Counted from the stretch's first letter, positions 22,967-35,447 are shown. The stretch: 50,611 bases of DNA from Reclinomonas americana ATCC 50394 (GCA_048213135.1 PS015096.1:30657-81267), one strand, 5' to 3'. The notes: generated by a model not told the origin, from the sequence alone. Made by a program: numbers and translations.

Positions 22967-25035
22967 ATGAATCCGAACACCTGTTGCTTAGATTACATGC
23001 ACCGGGCGCGATCGGCCAGCGACGAGGGGCCGCAGCTGCTGCTCGCCAACCGCGATGCACACTCATTACAGTCGGGCTCCTCCTCGACCTCCTCAGCCTC
23101 GCCTCGCTCCACTGCCTCAGCCGACGATGAGGAGGGAGACGAGGAGGAGGAGGAGTACGTGATTGGCCTGTCCACCGCGACTGCTGCAGCAGGCGATGGC
23201 ATGATGCCACACACCACACGTGGTGGTCGACATCACCACCACCAGCATCGTCATCATCGTCATCATCATCGCCGACAGCGAGCAGCAGGCAGTGGCGATC
23301 GTGCATCAGTGTCGATGCGCGAGGTGCGACTGGCACGAGCGCGCGAGGCTGCTGCGGCCATGCTGGCGGCGGCCAACAACAGTGCCATTGCATCGCATGG
23401 ATCGTCGGCCACGCAGCAGCAGCCACAGTTGCAGTCACCGGTGCCACCACCGACGGCGGATCGTGACGTGGAGATGGGGCTCGGAGTGGTGTCAGTTGCG
23501 CTGATTGATGAGGACGCGGAGCAGCGGCGGCGGAGACGGCGACGACAGCTGGAGCTCGATGAGGACGAGAGTCAGATGCTCAATGGAGTTGCGGGCCTGG
23601 TGTCGGGACCGGCGGATCGGCAGCGTGCGGCGCCCGTGTCGACGACGCATGTGCGGTTCGCGGTCACTCCGGAGGGGAGCTCGGCAGGTGGTGCCGCCTC
23701 GTCGAGCACCACGTCGAGGCGGCAGTCGCTGGAGCGCTCTCGCTCCGGCTCCGATCGGCTGCCCACGTCGTTCAGTTTGCCGACCATGAACAGTGGTTTG
23801 ATGCTGAACAACGACGACGTGCAGCTGCAGGTGCGTTTTGTGCGCTTGCAGGGGTGCCAAGAGAGAACTCACTCCTCTATTTTCGACAGCACATCGACTT
23901 GCACCAGGAGCGCTTGCTGCACAGCTCGCGCAACTCATCTCGTCGCTCCTCGCCGGCGTCCTCGGTGACGAGTGCGTGGGATGAGGACGGCGATGTGGAT
24001 CACAGCAAGCCAGTGACTTCTGTGGTGGCGCGCATTGTCAAGGTGCGTCGTCGCGGGGAGAGAGCATGTGAACTGAGATGCACTCGTCGCTCACTTTGTA
24101 TTCTGCGCAGCCTGGGAGAGACGACGAGGTTGCGCAGAATTTTTCCCCCCTGCTGCATATTCCTCGCACTCGCCCCTTACCGGTTGCTATTTACAGTACG
24201 TTGCCTGGGCCAAGGAGGGCATTCGCTTGCTACGGTATTCACAAGCTTACCTCCTGAGTTCGCGTCACCTTGTTCCTCACCGTCCGTTCATGCAGTGCCG
24301 AGCCCGGCTACCGTGGCATGACGATGGTGCGACCACGCGGTGGCTCGCGCGAGTACGTGATGATTGGTTCGTAGTGGTGTGCCCCAGTCCTTGTGCGAGA
24401 GATGCTGAGTGTCGGCGTGCGCGCAGCTCATTGGGACACTTACGACGATGTGCGGCGATGGTTCACCTCGGAGGCACGGCAAGCGTGGTACGACAGGTCG
24501 GCCGATTTTAGCGAGGGCGACACAGTTGCCAAGCTGCAGACCGGCATGGAGGGGTTTGTGGATGGCAAGTCCGAATGAGTGGGCATGAAGCTTACTTCGT
24601 GTCTCCACAGTTTTGTCACGTTCGGCGGTGGAGACGCACCGGCACAGAAACCACCACCAAAAGTTTCAACCTGCTGCCTTGCATCTGTACTGCGTGTGCC
24701 GTACTGACCGCTGCTTGTGTTGCGCAGTGGAAAATGGCGCTGCTCGTGCTGCTTGTCATCTACCCGGTCAACTGCTTGCTCGGCACCGTGATGCTCACCG
24801 TGTTCAACGGGAAGCCACCGCCCATACCCGTCAGCCAGCTGATCACTGCGCCGATCGCCATCATCCTCATGACCTACGTGTTGATGTTGCGCGCGCCATT
24901 CCCATTCATGCAACAACCCCGTCTCGCACTCACTGCTCCATTCCCCCACATCGCAGGCCACACGCCACCTACCTGCTGTGGCCACTACTGTACAAGACAC
25001 CACGGCCACCGTACAGGCTACCGTGCCGCGACTAG
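22967..25035 (+). CDS. ABM-domain protein with C-terminal membrane anchor
   Basis: About 480 residues; ATG 22967, TAG 25033-25035. Residues 1 to about 330 are low-complexity (acidic run near 23130, His-rich run near 23230, Arg run near 23530) and probably disordered. After VTSVVARIVK a small exon gives PGRDDE, then YVAWAKEGIRLL, AEPGYRGMTMVRPRGGSREY, DTYDDVRRWFTSEARQAWY and TVAKLQTGMEGFVTFGGG. This is the antibiotic-biosynthesis-monooxygenase (ABM, YgiN-like) ferredoxin-like fold. Two membrane segments follow (ALLVLLVIYPVNCLLGTVML; LITAPIAIILMTYVLM) and a tail YLLWPLLYKTPRPPYRLPC. The ABM plus WKMALL-type two-helix arrangement is a known architecture of unknown substrate. Two of its introns start GTTGCG. 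The long disordered N-terminus is unusual. It runs divergent to NADAR. Confidence 0.85.
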
Positions 25036-25088
25036 AGACGTAAAAACACACGCAAAGATTTTTCCATTATAAAGACGCACAAAATTAA

Positions 25089-26327
25089 TCAGGGTTCGCT
25101 CGGCGGTGGTAGCGGGGGTGGTGCAATAACAGGCAGTGCCGACGGCCATGCCAGCGAACCAGACGGTTGTGAAACGACAGCAACGAAATCCATGGGCGGA
25201 AGAACAATGGTGACTGGAGAGGGAGCAGCAGCGGCGGCGGTGGACTGAGAAGCAGCATTGCTGGACACTCGGTTGGAGTCGACTGGCGCTGAGAATCCAC
25301 TTCCACTCGCGTCGTCTGCCACCGCACTGGCGGAATCTGCACAACCTCCCGATGCCGCACCGTCGGCCGCTGCAGTCGCACCGCCGGTCATGGGCGTCAT
25401 CTGCACACCGTGATTGCGTGCCAGGTCGATTTCTCCCGGCGTCGGAATATGTAATACTGCCACGAGAGTGAGCGTCAGCACAAACACACCCACCGCGCGC
25501 GTAGGAATACCAGGACGCACCATATTCGGTGACGTTGCCCATGTGGTTCGCATGCGGAAACTGCACCAATTAAAAAAAAACAAGCGCATTAGCGGACGCA
25601 AGCACACCCACACGCACACGCACTCGCACACCCACCATGACAAAATTCGGCGAGTGCGGTGTATCGGGAAACGTCGGCGGTAATTGCCGTCGATCTACGA
25701 GTGGGTCGCGACCCGCAGCACCCGCCGCCGACACGTTGTTGCGCATCTTGGCCACCTCCGCTAACCGCTCGTCCTCCCGCGCCGCAAACACGGCATCGCG
25801 AATGGCCATCTGATACATTCTCTGGCGATCTGCGACACACAAGGGGGAGTGGGAAAATGATCCACACTCGAGTGGGGAGGGGAGCGCACACGACTCAACT
25901 GGCCAAGTCTCGCCGTCGCTCAATGCCGCGCCGCAACGTTTCACGACAACTGGCACACCCTCTACATATACAACAACACGAGTTCTCGCAGCCCTCGTTG
26001 CACCACAGCATGCAACCGAATGTCAGCTGCACCCACGGGAATCCACAACACAACGAACAACACATGACAGTCTTGAAGAAGCAGCCGAGGTCATCGCTGC
26101 ACCAGCGGGGAGGGGGTGAGTGGAGGACAATGGAGAGAGAAATGCAAAAAACGAGAGAGAGCACGCAACGTCGACAGCAACGGGATGCACGTCGCATAAC
26201 AATCGCGAAAGAACTCCCGTTTTCCTGCACGTGCGCAGCAGCAGCAACAACAACAATCACGTGAGCAGACAAGCGCACAAACTTGCTCATGCTCCCTTGC
26301 AAACTCCCTCGCCCCTCTCACACTCAT
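25089..26327 (-). CDS. Cysteine-rich protein, unknown function
   Basis: Stop TGA 25089-25091; tentative ATG at 26327. Exons fit in phase as: KREFFRDCYATCIP, then DDLGCFFKTVMCCSLCCGFP, VQLTFGCMLWCNEGCENSCC, CICRGCASCRETLRRGIERR (near 25920-26130), a charged helix NRQRMYQMAIRDAVFAARED, PPTFPDTPHSPNFVM, EYVLHIPTPGEIDLARNHGV, and an Ala/Ser/Pro-rich tail. About 16 Cys fall within about 55 residues, mostly in pairs, with hydrophobic residues between. This could be a metal-binding or palmitoylated membrane-associated module. If the 5' exon is as read, it also holds a run of seven Cys near 26240. Introns use GTTGCT and GTTGAG donors. I do not recognise a family. Confidence 0.6.
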
Positions 26328-26383
26328 TCATTCCTCTCCGTCTCTCTCACGCACACTCACGCAGTTCTGCTCCTCTTCGTCGT

Positions 26384-26418
<35 letters not shown>

Positions 26419-26840
26419 CTATTCCTATCAGTCACGCCAACTCACTGCATCATTCCACTCTCATCTCCTTCTCCTTCCCCTCTCCCTCTCCCACTCCTCT
26501 CACACGCAACTGCACGCCCACGCTCCCGACGAACACCCATTCTACGCACACACACACACACACAGCAAATGCATGGAAACCGTCAGCACACACCGCATGT
26601 TACACGCCACGCACCGCACGCGGACAACAACCACCACCAAACAAACGCAACGCAAAACGCAAAGCAACAGTTGGCCTCTGTGAGGTGCACATGATGAGCA
26701 GCAGCAGCAACACAAAAATGAGGAAACTCCGGTGAAAAAACACGCTCGCACGCCACACATCTGTGAGATGATGCGCTACTCTTCTTTCGGTCGAGACACC
26801 CACAGAAAAAAACAAAGCACGAAACGCACACGCACGCACA

Positions 26841-26872
<32 letters not shown>

Positions 26873-27358
26873 AAAGAAGAGGCACTGTCACGTGCGCACA
26901 GACAAACACACACACACGCAATATGATGCTGATTCGCGCCATATTCACACACGCAGATACGCCTCACACTTTCTCTATTTGTCATTGTGTTTTTCACACA
27001 CTCACACAGAGAGACGCACCTGGATCACGACACCCTCGACAGCAACAGCCATCGCGATCACTGTGGTCCATTGCGCTAACCCAAAGTCATAACACAGAGA
27101 GTGGGGGCTGTGTGAGACGAATGACCCGAATCAGTTGATCGAGTGGAATTGACTGAGCGGGACAGAAGAGAGTGCGTGGCTCGCACTGTCCGCGGCTGTC
27201 CCTATCGTTATACTCGGCGACTATTCAACGAGACGCACGCGTGTCGCTGTGTGAGGAACTATGTTGCGTCATCGGTGCTCATATGTACACGAAACGCGCT
27301 CGGTGATCGTTTTCTTTTTTTCGATTTGTCCTGACTTCTCTTTTCCTCCTTACGTAGG
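26328..27358. other. Low-complexity intergenic region
   Basis: About 1 kb between the divergent Cys-rich gene and the Ser/Pro-rich gene. Contains (CT)n at about 26386-26414, (CA)n near 26834-26860 and 26545-26562, and purine runs. Frames over it (CVCV, THTH, SLSL) are microsatellite translations. The end, ...CTCCTTACGTAG immediately before G-ATG at 27359, looks like a 5' UTR intron acceptor. No gene seen. Confidence 0.6.
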
Positions 27359-30357
27359 ATGGCGGCGTCGGCCAGCAGCAGCAACACTGTGGTTCGCGTA
27401 CGCAAGATTACCTATGGAAACGCTCCGTTACCGGATTCGCGGCACCCGAGCGCGGCCATGATGGCGAGCATTCTCGGCGGGAGCGATGCGCGACGCTTTT
27501 CGGCACCCTCCGCCGCATCGCTCTTTGGCAATGGCGGCGATTCAGCGGCCGCGGTCAGTGGAACGAATAGTGCGCTGGTGTCGGGACGAGGCTCCGGCGC
27601 AGAGGTCGCGAATCTCACACTGCTTCCCGAGGTCTTTTTTGTTCTTCGTGGCGTTGTCGTTGCTCTTCTTCTCCTCCTCACACGCGGTGGTAGTTCAACG
27701 AGCAGGGAGTGGCGACGGGCGGATCGATGTCGGCGCGTGGCACCTCCAAGGCGCTGCGCAAGCCGCCGGCGTTGAAGCCCAAGTACATTCACGTGGACTT
27801 TGTGGTGGAGTCGTCGCCGTCGGCGGCCTCCACCATGGTCTCGTCGTCGTCGACGCGTTCGTCGAATGTGCGGCGGCCGTCGTCGGCACCGAGGGAACGT
27901 GCGTCGCCGGTGAGTGATCACAACAAGGAAGCGTCTGCTGGTGCGGATCAGGCGGCACCGGCGGCGGCACCGGCAGTGGTGACTCGACAGCGACGCATCT
28001 CGTTCTCCAGTGCGCGGGCGGCACCGTCACCGGGATCACCGACGACGGCGGCCACGCAGCGACGGCGAGCGAGTGTGGGAGCCTTGTCGCAGCCGACGTC
28101 GGCGCGGGTGTCGCGACAGGAGGTGGTTGGTGGTATCGATTGGGCCGTGCGTGCACGCATGCCGCCGGCGGCGCGACCGGTTGCCACCAAGTTTGCACGC
28201 TCGTCGGTGAATCATGCGAAGATATTTGCGTGGGCCGACACGGACGCCCCGGGCACGGCGCACATTGAGTTGCCACCGACCGCCGGCTCCAATGGCGTCT
28301 GCAACTCGCCCAGTCGCGCCTCATCTCCGTCGCGCTTCTCTCAGGCCTCGTCCTCATCGTCGGTGGCGGGCCATCGGCGATCGCCACCGTCGCCGATCGA
28401 TGTCGACGGTGGTCGTGCGTCGCCCGTAGATCGCCGCCCATCGCCGTTTGCCGCCAGCTCACCGCCGAAACGACCGCCCTCCGACACTCCCCTGTCGGGT
28501 GCCTCGCGCCCGCTCACATCGCCACCCCCACGAAGACCCTCCAGTGCGTCGATACATCATCGCTCGACAGCAGCCGCTGCTCCCGCCCACCACCCCCATC
28601 CTCCTCCTCCTCCTCCCGCTACTGCCGTCACCTCGACTACGCCCACTGTCGTTGCCGGCGAGTCACACGACAGAAGGAATCAGCGTCCAGGTTCACCTCT
28701 CATCCTTCCGCTGGACCTCAAAATGCAATCGGTACAGCAGCCGGAACCGCCACGCCTGGAGAGGAATCACGCCGTGTCCACCGAGGATGTGTTGGCGTGG
28801 ACTCGCCGTCAACAGCAACAACAGAAGCAGCAACAACCGGCTGCTCCACAACCACAACAAGCTCCTCCACCACCGTCATCCAAGCCAGCAACGGCGTCTG
28901 CCTCGTCGACGCTTCACAAGACTCGTAGTGAGCCGCCTTCTGCACGATCGGTTGCGTACTGTGTGCTGTCGGATGCCGCTTTTCTTACCTGGCCCTTTTC
29001 TCACCTCATGCACAGGACTCGGGAACTCGCTCGCCTCGACCGCCACCCACCGTCGCCCCCCAGCAGCTGTCTGCGCGGCGCACCTCGGTGGTGCACAGTG
29101 TTCTCGGCTCGGTCTCCATTGGCATGCCGCCACCGCCGTCGCTGCTGCCCGACGTGGCCACGGTGGCGTCGGCCCGGCGGAGCAGCCGTGATGTCGTGGT
29201 GGTGCCGGCGGAGAAGCCGAGGGCGATGCCACCATCGTCGCCCGTCGCCGGCGAGAGCAAGATCCGCACAAGCGGCGGTCTGAGTCCAACACGCCTGTCC
29301 ACCGAGATCCAGCACCACGTGGTGAACTCGGATACGGAACACAGCGCTTTTCGTCTTCGACACGGCCGCCTTTCCGAACAACCTGAAGCCGGTCGCTCAG
29401 CCGCACGTCGCCTCTCACCGTCTCCCTCGCCGGCACACGGGGCGCAGTCCGAGCCGCCGCCACCACCACCACCACCTCCGCCTCAACCTCAACCACCCGC
29501 TCCACGTGCACCTGCTGCCGCCTCTGCAGCTGTCACACCGCGCAAGGCAGCCTCGTCTGCTGCTGTCACACCACGGCGCGCCGATGTGACGCCGCCACTA
29601 CGACCGACGTCGCCAGCCGATGCGGCCGAGTTGAAACGGAAACTTGAGCACGCTGGTAAGTAGTACTTGTGTTTCGCTCCCCCCCCCCTGTTTCTGAGTC
29701 TCATACATGACACGCACGCAGATCGACGACACAAGCACATTACACGCTTTCGGAAGCAGCACGAGCGCGCCCTGCAGCAGGTTGCAGTGACGGCCGTTCC
29801 CTCGTCGCCGTCACGAGCAAGGTCACCCTCCTCGGGCACACCGACCCGGTCACGTTCACCGGCGCGTCGCACTGCGGCGCAGAGCAGCAGACCGGGCTCA
29901 CCGGCCACCAAGACCACTGTCGCTGTCGATGACGGTGTGGCGGCACTGAAGGCGGCAGTCATGGGCGGCATGCCGGGATTCCCCGTCGAAGACCTCGTGG
30001 TGGAGATTGACGAAAAACGCGTCAATCGTCTCAAACTCTTCAATGGCGGTCCACTGAAGGCCACCACAAGGTGACTACGATTGTGTGGTGCACAACTTTC
30101 AGGTGCTGCGTGTGGCACTGACGCGAAGATGCATGGTTGCAGGGCACAACCCTTCCAACTGGCCACTGCGGTGCAGGTGCAAGGACCGGAGCGCCCTGCT
30201 TCGGCGCGACCGGCATCTGCTGGCCGGTGCGTGTATGTGTGTGTGCACGTAGCATTTTGGTGGTGGTGTTGTTGTGCTCACCGACATTTTCTTGATCATG
30301 AAACAGGTCTCGACCGCGTCCAGCCGGGCTATTTCCTTACTCCAACAGAGACACGTA
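27359..30357 (+). CDS. Ser/Pro-rich intrinsically disordered protein
   Basis: ATG 27359 (MAASASSSNTVVRVRKITYG), stop TAG 30355-30357 after a final exon PRPAGLFPYSNRD. About 850 residues over six exons. Almost all is Ser/Pro/Ala/Arg-rich with SP and RRxS sites, a poly-Gln/Pro stretch near 28810-28870 and poly-Pro near 29460. Short ordered-looking parts are KYIHVDFVVES (27780), NHAKIFAWADTDAPGTAHIE (28210), AAELKRKLEHAG then RRHKHITRFRKQHERALQQ (29620-29780, helical), and VEDLVVEIDEKRVNRLKLFN (30000). The intron at 28949 starts GTTGCG. Many SP/TP sites suggest a phosphorylated scaffold or cytoskeletal regulator (inference). I do not recognise a family. Tail-to-tail with the next gene (85 bp). 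Confidence 0.7.
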
Positions 30358-30442
30358 GCAACAACAACAACAATAACACTTCATTTTTCTTTACCATTTA
30401 AAACAACAACCGCGGAAGCTCGGGGCGCATCCACTGTGGAAC

Positions 30443-33400
30443 CTACTGGCAGTACGAGTCGTCGCTGAGTCCGGCCAGCTCATTAATTATTGCGGCCACG
30501 TCGGACTCGTTGATGAGGTGTCGTCGTGATGGTGGTTTGCCTACATCGTATGTCGCGCACTCCATGGCCTCGCAGCGCAGCACACCAAAGTCCTCCACGT
30601 ACGCCTCGGCCAACAGCACACTCTTCCTGGCACGTGCATATGCCGCCAATGCTTCCAACTCGGCCCCACACTGACTCAGGCGGCGTGTGTGTCGCTCGCG
30701 CTCAATATCCTCCTCCAGGCGGCCCTGTGCGCGAAAGTAAGTCAGTGACTGCACTGTGCATGGGACTGAAAGCCACGTACACGCACCATGTGGAATGAGA
30801 AACGCTCCTGCAACTCGGCGTCGTAGCGGTTGCGGACCACCACGTACTGTTTGTATAGTCTTGCGACATAAGTCTTGACCGATTGCATAATGTCAGATCT
30901 GTGTGGTGCAGTGATACCAGTCAGCGATTCGGTGACAGGTCACGTGGAGCGAAAAAAAAACTCACCGACGAATGTGCTGCGTGGGTGGTGTAGGCGATCG
31001 CAGACTGATGAAAAAACACGATCAACGGCGTCAGTTCAAACACAACATCTATGCAACTGCAAGCGCCCGTCACACCACTGCAGACCTGCGTCGGAATGCC
31101 TCCAGGCGCTCGTGGCTCATCGACAGATTTTTCATGAGGCCGGCGATCGTTACCTGCAAGTGCATTCCACTGCTGAGGCGATGCTCTATGGTGGAAAACA
31201 ACACAGGTTCAGTGCAAAATGAACCTTTTGATCGCCCCAGTCAACAGTCGCAGCCGGCCGGCCAGCCATCTTGTGAAGCAAGCGCAGGTACGTGATGACC
31301 TTCAGCGCATTGACGTAAAACTGTGCATCACATGCTTGGTGAATAAAAAGACACACATGCGGGCGAAACCACAAGCCGTGCGTATACCAGACTGAGTCGG
31401 CAGCGGATCCAGGTGCGCGCAACCTTTTGCGCCGTTCGCACTGTTGGGGGGTGGACAAAGAGCATCACTTGTCAGGGTCGAGAAAGAGAAAAAGTGGCAG
31501 CAACAGTTGTGTGTTTGAGTCGTACCTTGTCGGCGGTAGAGACGCATGGCGGAGCTGAATTTGCGGGCCAGCGAGTACACGTCGAGCGTGCGACGAATGA
31601 TTTCGATCGCATGCCTCTTGCGCTGCACCTTCCAGTTGAGACGGAAGAGCCACGTGTTTCTGCGCAATCGTGAGTACATCCAGGATCACTGTAATGTGCA
31701 GCAGGGCTATATGCTCACCGCTGCATGAGCGCAATGGACTTCTTGCGTCGAATGTGTCGTCTAAACTGCACCAGCGGCAGCAGTATTCTCTGCAGCACGA
31801 GCGCAGCACGATGTCGTGCCTCGATCCAGTAGCGCACCTCACGATCCACACGCAGTCGCTCGCTCCAACACAACAGTCTGCAGATACCTGCAATGTTCAC
31901 CATCCATTGCTGCACAAAACACCGCACTCTCATCAGCAGGCTGATGGTTAAGTCACATGCGCTTCTCCAACACACCTTTTGCAGTGGTCTCTTCTTGACC
32001 AGCTCAAGCTTGTGCGCTTGCATGCTCTCGGCCTTGTGCTGCCCTTGCTCCGTTTTCTCCACCTGCCAGGAAGCACATGCGTGGGTGAGCAGACAGCAGC
32101 AGTATCATTGATGCGCTGCGAGTGGTGCGTGCACGCAACAGTGGCCACAAAGTGCATTTGGCGCTCCATCTCGAGCTCGGCGTGGTGTCGCCAGATCTGC
32201 TCCTGTCGCTCGTTAGCCTTGTCCACCTGCACGACTCCCACGTGAGTGCTTGTTGGATGGACCACAGGCGTTCATGATACAATAATAATATTCACCTTGG
32301 CTGCGAGGTTCTCGGCGCGCTGCTCCGGCGTCTGCAACGCCAGCGTCTGGATGTTGCGCTCGATAATATTGTTTGGGTCTTCCCGCAACGCGCGCTTNNN
32401 NNNNNNNNNNNNNNNNNNNNNNNNNNNNNNNNNNNNNNNNNNNNNNNNNNNNNNNNNNNNNNNNNNNNNNNNNNNNNNNNNNNNNNNNNNNNNNNNNNNN
32501 NNNNNNNNNNNNNNNNNNNNNNNNNNNNNNNNNNNNNNNNNNNNNNNNNNNNNNNNNNNNNNNNNNNNNNNNNNNNNNNNNNNNNNNNNNNNNNNNNNNN
32601 NNNNNNNNNNNNNNNNNNNNNNNNNNNNNNNNNNNNNNNNNNNNNNNNNNNNNNNNNNNNNNNNNNNNNNNNNNNNNNNNNNNNNNNNNNNNNNNNNNNN
32701 NNNNNNNNNNNNNNNNNNNNNNNNNNNNNNNNNNNNNNNNNNNNNNNNNNNNNNNNNNNNNNNNNNNNNNNNNNNNNNNNNNNNNNNNNNNNNNNNNNNN
32801 NNNNNNNNNNNNNNNNNNNNNNNNNNNNNNNNNNNNNNNNNNNNNNNNNNNNNNNNNNNNNNNNNNNNNCCAACGTCGCCGACGGGAGGAGACAGCGGAT
32901 TTGGGACGGGTTTCCTCGCACTGTCGAATGCCGCCGGACTGAGCACGGCTCCACTGGAGCACGATCGCCGGCCACCGACAGCGGCGGGGTCGAAGAAGCA
33001 CCCTCCGCCGAGCGACTTTGGCGGTCGGTTAGGTGTCAAGCGCCCGCGCTCAATCGACAGCAATCCGTCGGAGAGCAAGCCAGAGTCGCCCGAGGGTGAC
33101 TTGCTGGCCGCGCTTCTTCGTTGCGTCTGGCTGTCTTCTTGTGCATCTTCCCTGTGTTTTTTCTCATCGCTGGGCGTGAACAGACGAAGCAGAGGAACTG
33201 CAGCAACGAAGGTTTGCCGACCCGCTCCACGGCACTGGTGGCGTGGGTGCCGGTGGTCGTGCTGGGCGCGGTGGACAGCGGGCGGTGGCGACACCCGAGA
33301 GCGAAGGACGTCCGTTCAGCTCCATGGAACCGGAGCGCCCGATGTCGAAGGCGCAACCGCGACCGCGATACGTGAACGTCAAAAAGAAGGTCGCCGACAC

Positions 33401-34765
33401 TGTCAAGTACTACTTGCATCATCCAGACGAGTTCCGCGAGTTTGAGCGTCGCGTCAGTTGCGTTGGGGCACTGTGCTCAGCACGGACTGCAGGAATTGTG
33501 GGCTCATTCCCTTTCTCGCGCACAGACGACAAGGAATCGCAAAAGNNNNNNNNNNNNNNNNNNNNTGCACTAATAGAAGTGGTGTGACGCGAGCGGGGCG
33601 ATGGATCCGCCGAACGCCGACCCAAGTCGCTGGGCCATCGGCGGCGAGCGCGCTTGGCTCGGTCCGTGGTCTCCCACCAGTCGTCGTCGTCCTCGTCAAT
33701 CATCTCTGCCAGTCGGCGCACGGAGCTGTCGCACCCGCGCGTCGTCACATACGAGAGTGCCGACACGGTACCGTTGCGCACACGCGATTGTGGCGACAGC
33801 GAGACTGTGCGCGACCGAGGCGACACGCTGTGTCGTTCGGGGCGCTCACACTTGCGCACCACTTGTCGCAGCGACTCCAACGCCTGCACGGCGTGCTCAC
33901 GTTGCTGAAACAGCGGCGGGGTTGGGATGGGTGGTGAATCGCGCGCAAGTCGTGTGCGATCGTAAAAGCTGCCGGTGCTGGCCACGCTGCCTCGGTGCTG
34001 CATGGACGCGTCGCCAATGGCATCGAGCAGAATCCGGTTGCGGAAATTCGTCAACACCACGGCCTCCGGCGCTGTGGCGAACGGCGCCAGCGGTGGCCGT
34101 CGGCTGGTGGAGGTGCCACTGGCCGTGCTCATGGTGCTGCCGCGCCGCATCGCGGCAATGGCGATCGACGGCGATCGCTGACGCATCACTCCCGGCGTAC
34201 CCGGCATCAACGATGGCCGACGCACTCCCTCGCCATCGCCACCGCTCACCGACAACGAGATGGCGATAGGCACGGCGGCAGAGCCAGGCTTCTGCAGCTG
34301 CGCCAGCGATGGGCGCCGCAGAGCGTCATCGCGGTAGTCGGCAGCAGCGGCAGCAGTGCGCGACACATCGCAGCTGTCGCCGTCGAACCCACCGCCATCG
34401 CTGCCGGCATCGCTGCCGGCCACCGAGAAGCGATGCCGCTGCTGCATGAGCAACGCCGAGTCGTGCGACACGTGACGCTGGCGCTGTTGCGCGATCACCG
34501 TCGACAGGCGTCGATTGTCGTCGCTCACCCTGAACCGTACTGTCGATTCCCGTCGTGCCTGCGCTGCGGCGCGCGCCGGCGCAATCAACGTCGTGACCAG
34601 AGGCGTGGCCGACATGGGCGACGGCATGGAGAGCGACGACGACTCGGCCACCGATGTCGATCGCGCAGACTCATCGCCGCCTTGCGAGCTGAACGATGAG
34701 TTGGGCGACATGGCCGTCATGCAGTCGTCCATCGACAAGTGCGCATGCCGCTTCGCCGTCGACAT
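30443..34765 (-). CDS. IQ-like helical protein A (paralogue of the gene at 35448)
   Basis: ATG 34765 (MSTAKRHAHL), stop TAG 30443-30445. The N-terminal about 400 residues are one Ser/Arg-rich exon (34765-33566). The middle lies on a reversed contig at 32870-33545. The C-terminal half reads KRALREDPNNIIERNIQTLA (32397), RQEQIWRHHAELEMERQMHF, ALVLQRILLPLVQFRRHIRR (31740-31800, IQ-like), KVQRKRHAIEIIRRTLDVYS (31580-31640), KVITYLRLLHKMAGRP (31260-31310) and a helical tail ending SDVAAIINELAGLSDD. Arg/Lys-rich helices with [ILV]QxxxR spacing suggest calmodulin or EF-hand binding (inference). The same blocks occur in the same order in the divergent neighbour, so the two are a duplicated pair. No named family recognised. 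Confidence 0.75.
32398..32869. other. Assembly gap (472 N) inside helical protein A
   Basis: Run of N. After the 676-bp contig to its right is reversed, the codons AAG (33543-33545) and AAG (minus 32397) follow one another in frame, so the true gap is probably zero. Confidence 0.85.
32870..33545 (+). CDS. Helical protein A, middle exons on a reversed contig
   Basis: Plus-strand exons PTSPTGGDSGFGTGF, GVKRPRSIDSNPSESKPE, then PRYVNVKKKVADTVKYYLHH and PDEFREFERR, ending DKESQK at 33545. The paralogue has PQHVNLKERVNSRLDLYLHD in the matching place, directly before its equivalent of the exons that lie here on the minus strand. Turning the contig joins ...TTSIS-A (minus 33566) to PTSPTGG, and KESQK to KRALRED, both in frame with no added bases. 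Its two introns start GTTGCG. The contig is therefore part of the minus-strand gene and is backwards in the scaffold. Confidence 0.88.
33546..33565. other. Placeholder gap (20 N)
   Basis: Exactly 20 N, a placeholder size. The flanking coding frames meet without loss once contig 32870-33545 is reversed. Confidence 0.85.
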
Positions 34766-35447
34766 GTCGAGTCGGTGTTGCTGTTGTTGTTGTTGTTGTC
34801 GTCCGTATCAACGGCGACGGGTGGTGATTGTAAGACGATTGTTGCTCTTTTTGTGCTGCGTGTGTACGGAAACACGCCGCCGACCACTCCGCCTCTCCAC
34901 ACACAATATGCGCTCAGAAGGAAAACAAGAGCGACGAGCGCGCGCACACGCACACACACTCAGAGGACGCAGACGGGAGCGTGTCACTGCGCGAACGGGA
35001 ACGCGATGAAAACCGGGTGTGGAAACACCACACACAACCGTTGCCCGATGGGCCGCGGTGACATCCGTGCGGTATTGCAATGGGGGACAAGGCGCCTACG
35101 TTGCAAGCGAGGCAAGCAAAGAGGGAGCGGCGTGTGCGTGGAAGCGAGTGACATACTCCAATGCATACGCGTGCGTGTGTGGGAATCAATCAATCAGGCC
35201 CAATCAGTTGATTGAGTTCTTCCGGTCAAGCATGCACGCAGAAGCATGCACACCTAGCATCACTCTATCCAGCGCATACGAGGCTATAGATAAAGCGCGA
35301 GACCACGAGCTTGCATGCAAGCGCAGACAAGTCGACATGAGTATCGATGATGCGCGTGGATGACATCTCGGACACCCAAACGCCCGCGCTTGTCTCACGC
35401 ACTCACTGCCTCCCAACGCTGTGTGTGTGCTTGTGGAGTGTGAGTGA
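34766..35447. promoter_or_regulatory. Divergent intergenic region between the paralogues
   Basis: About 680 bp between the start codons of the two paralogous genes, so it must hold both promoters. CA-rich near 34950. Inverted GCATGC/TGCATGCA elements occur near 35230-35250 and 35310-35325, and a TATAGATAAA stretch lies at about 35285. No gene seen. Confidence 0.45.

Noticed and set aside
25440-25520. Membrane helix (VGVFVLTLTLVAVL) in the Cys-rich protein
   Set aside because: It comes from reading through a 62-nt intron; splicing GTGCGT...GTGGCAG gives EYVLHIPTPGEIDL with no helix.
33566-34700. Plus-strand Arg/His-rich frames opposite helical protein A exon 1
   Set aside because: Shadow frames of a GC-rich coding exon; the minus strand has the longer open frame, a proper ATG and continuity with downstream exons.
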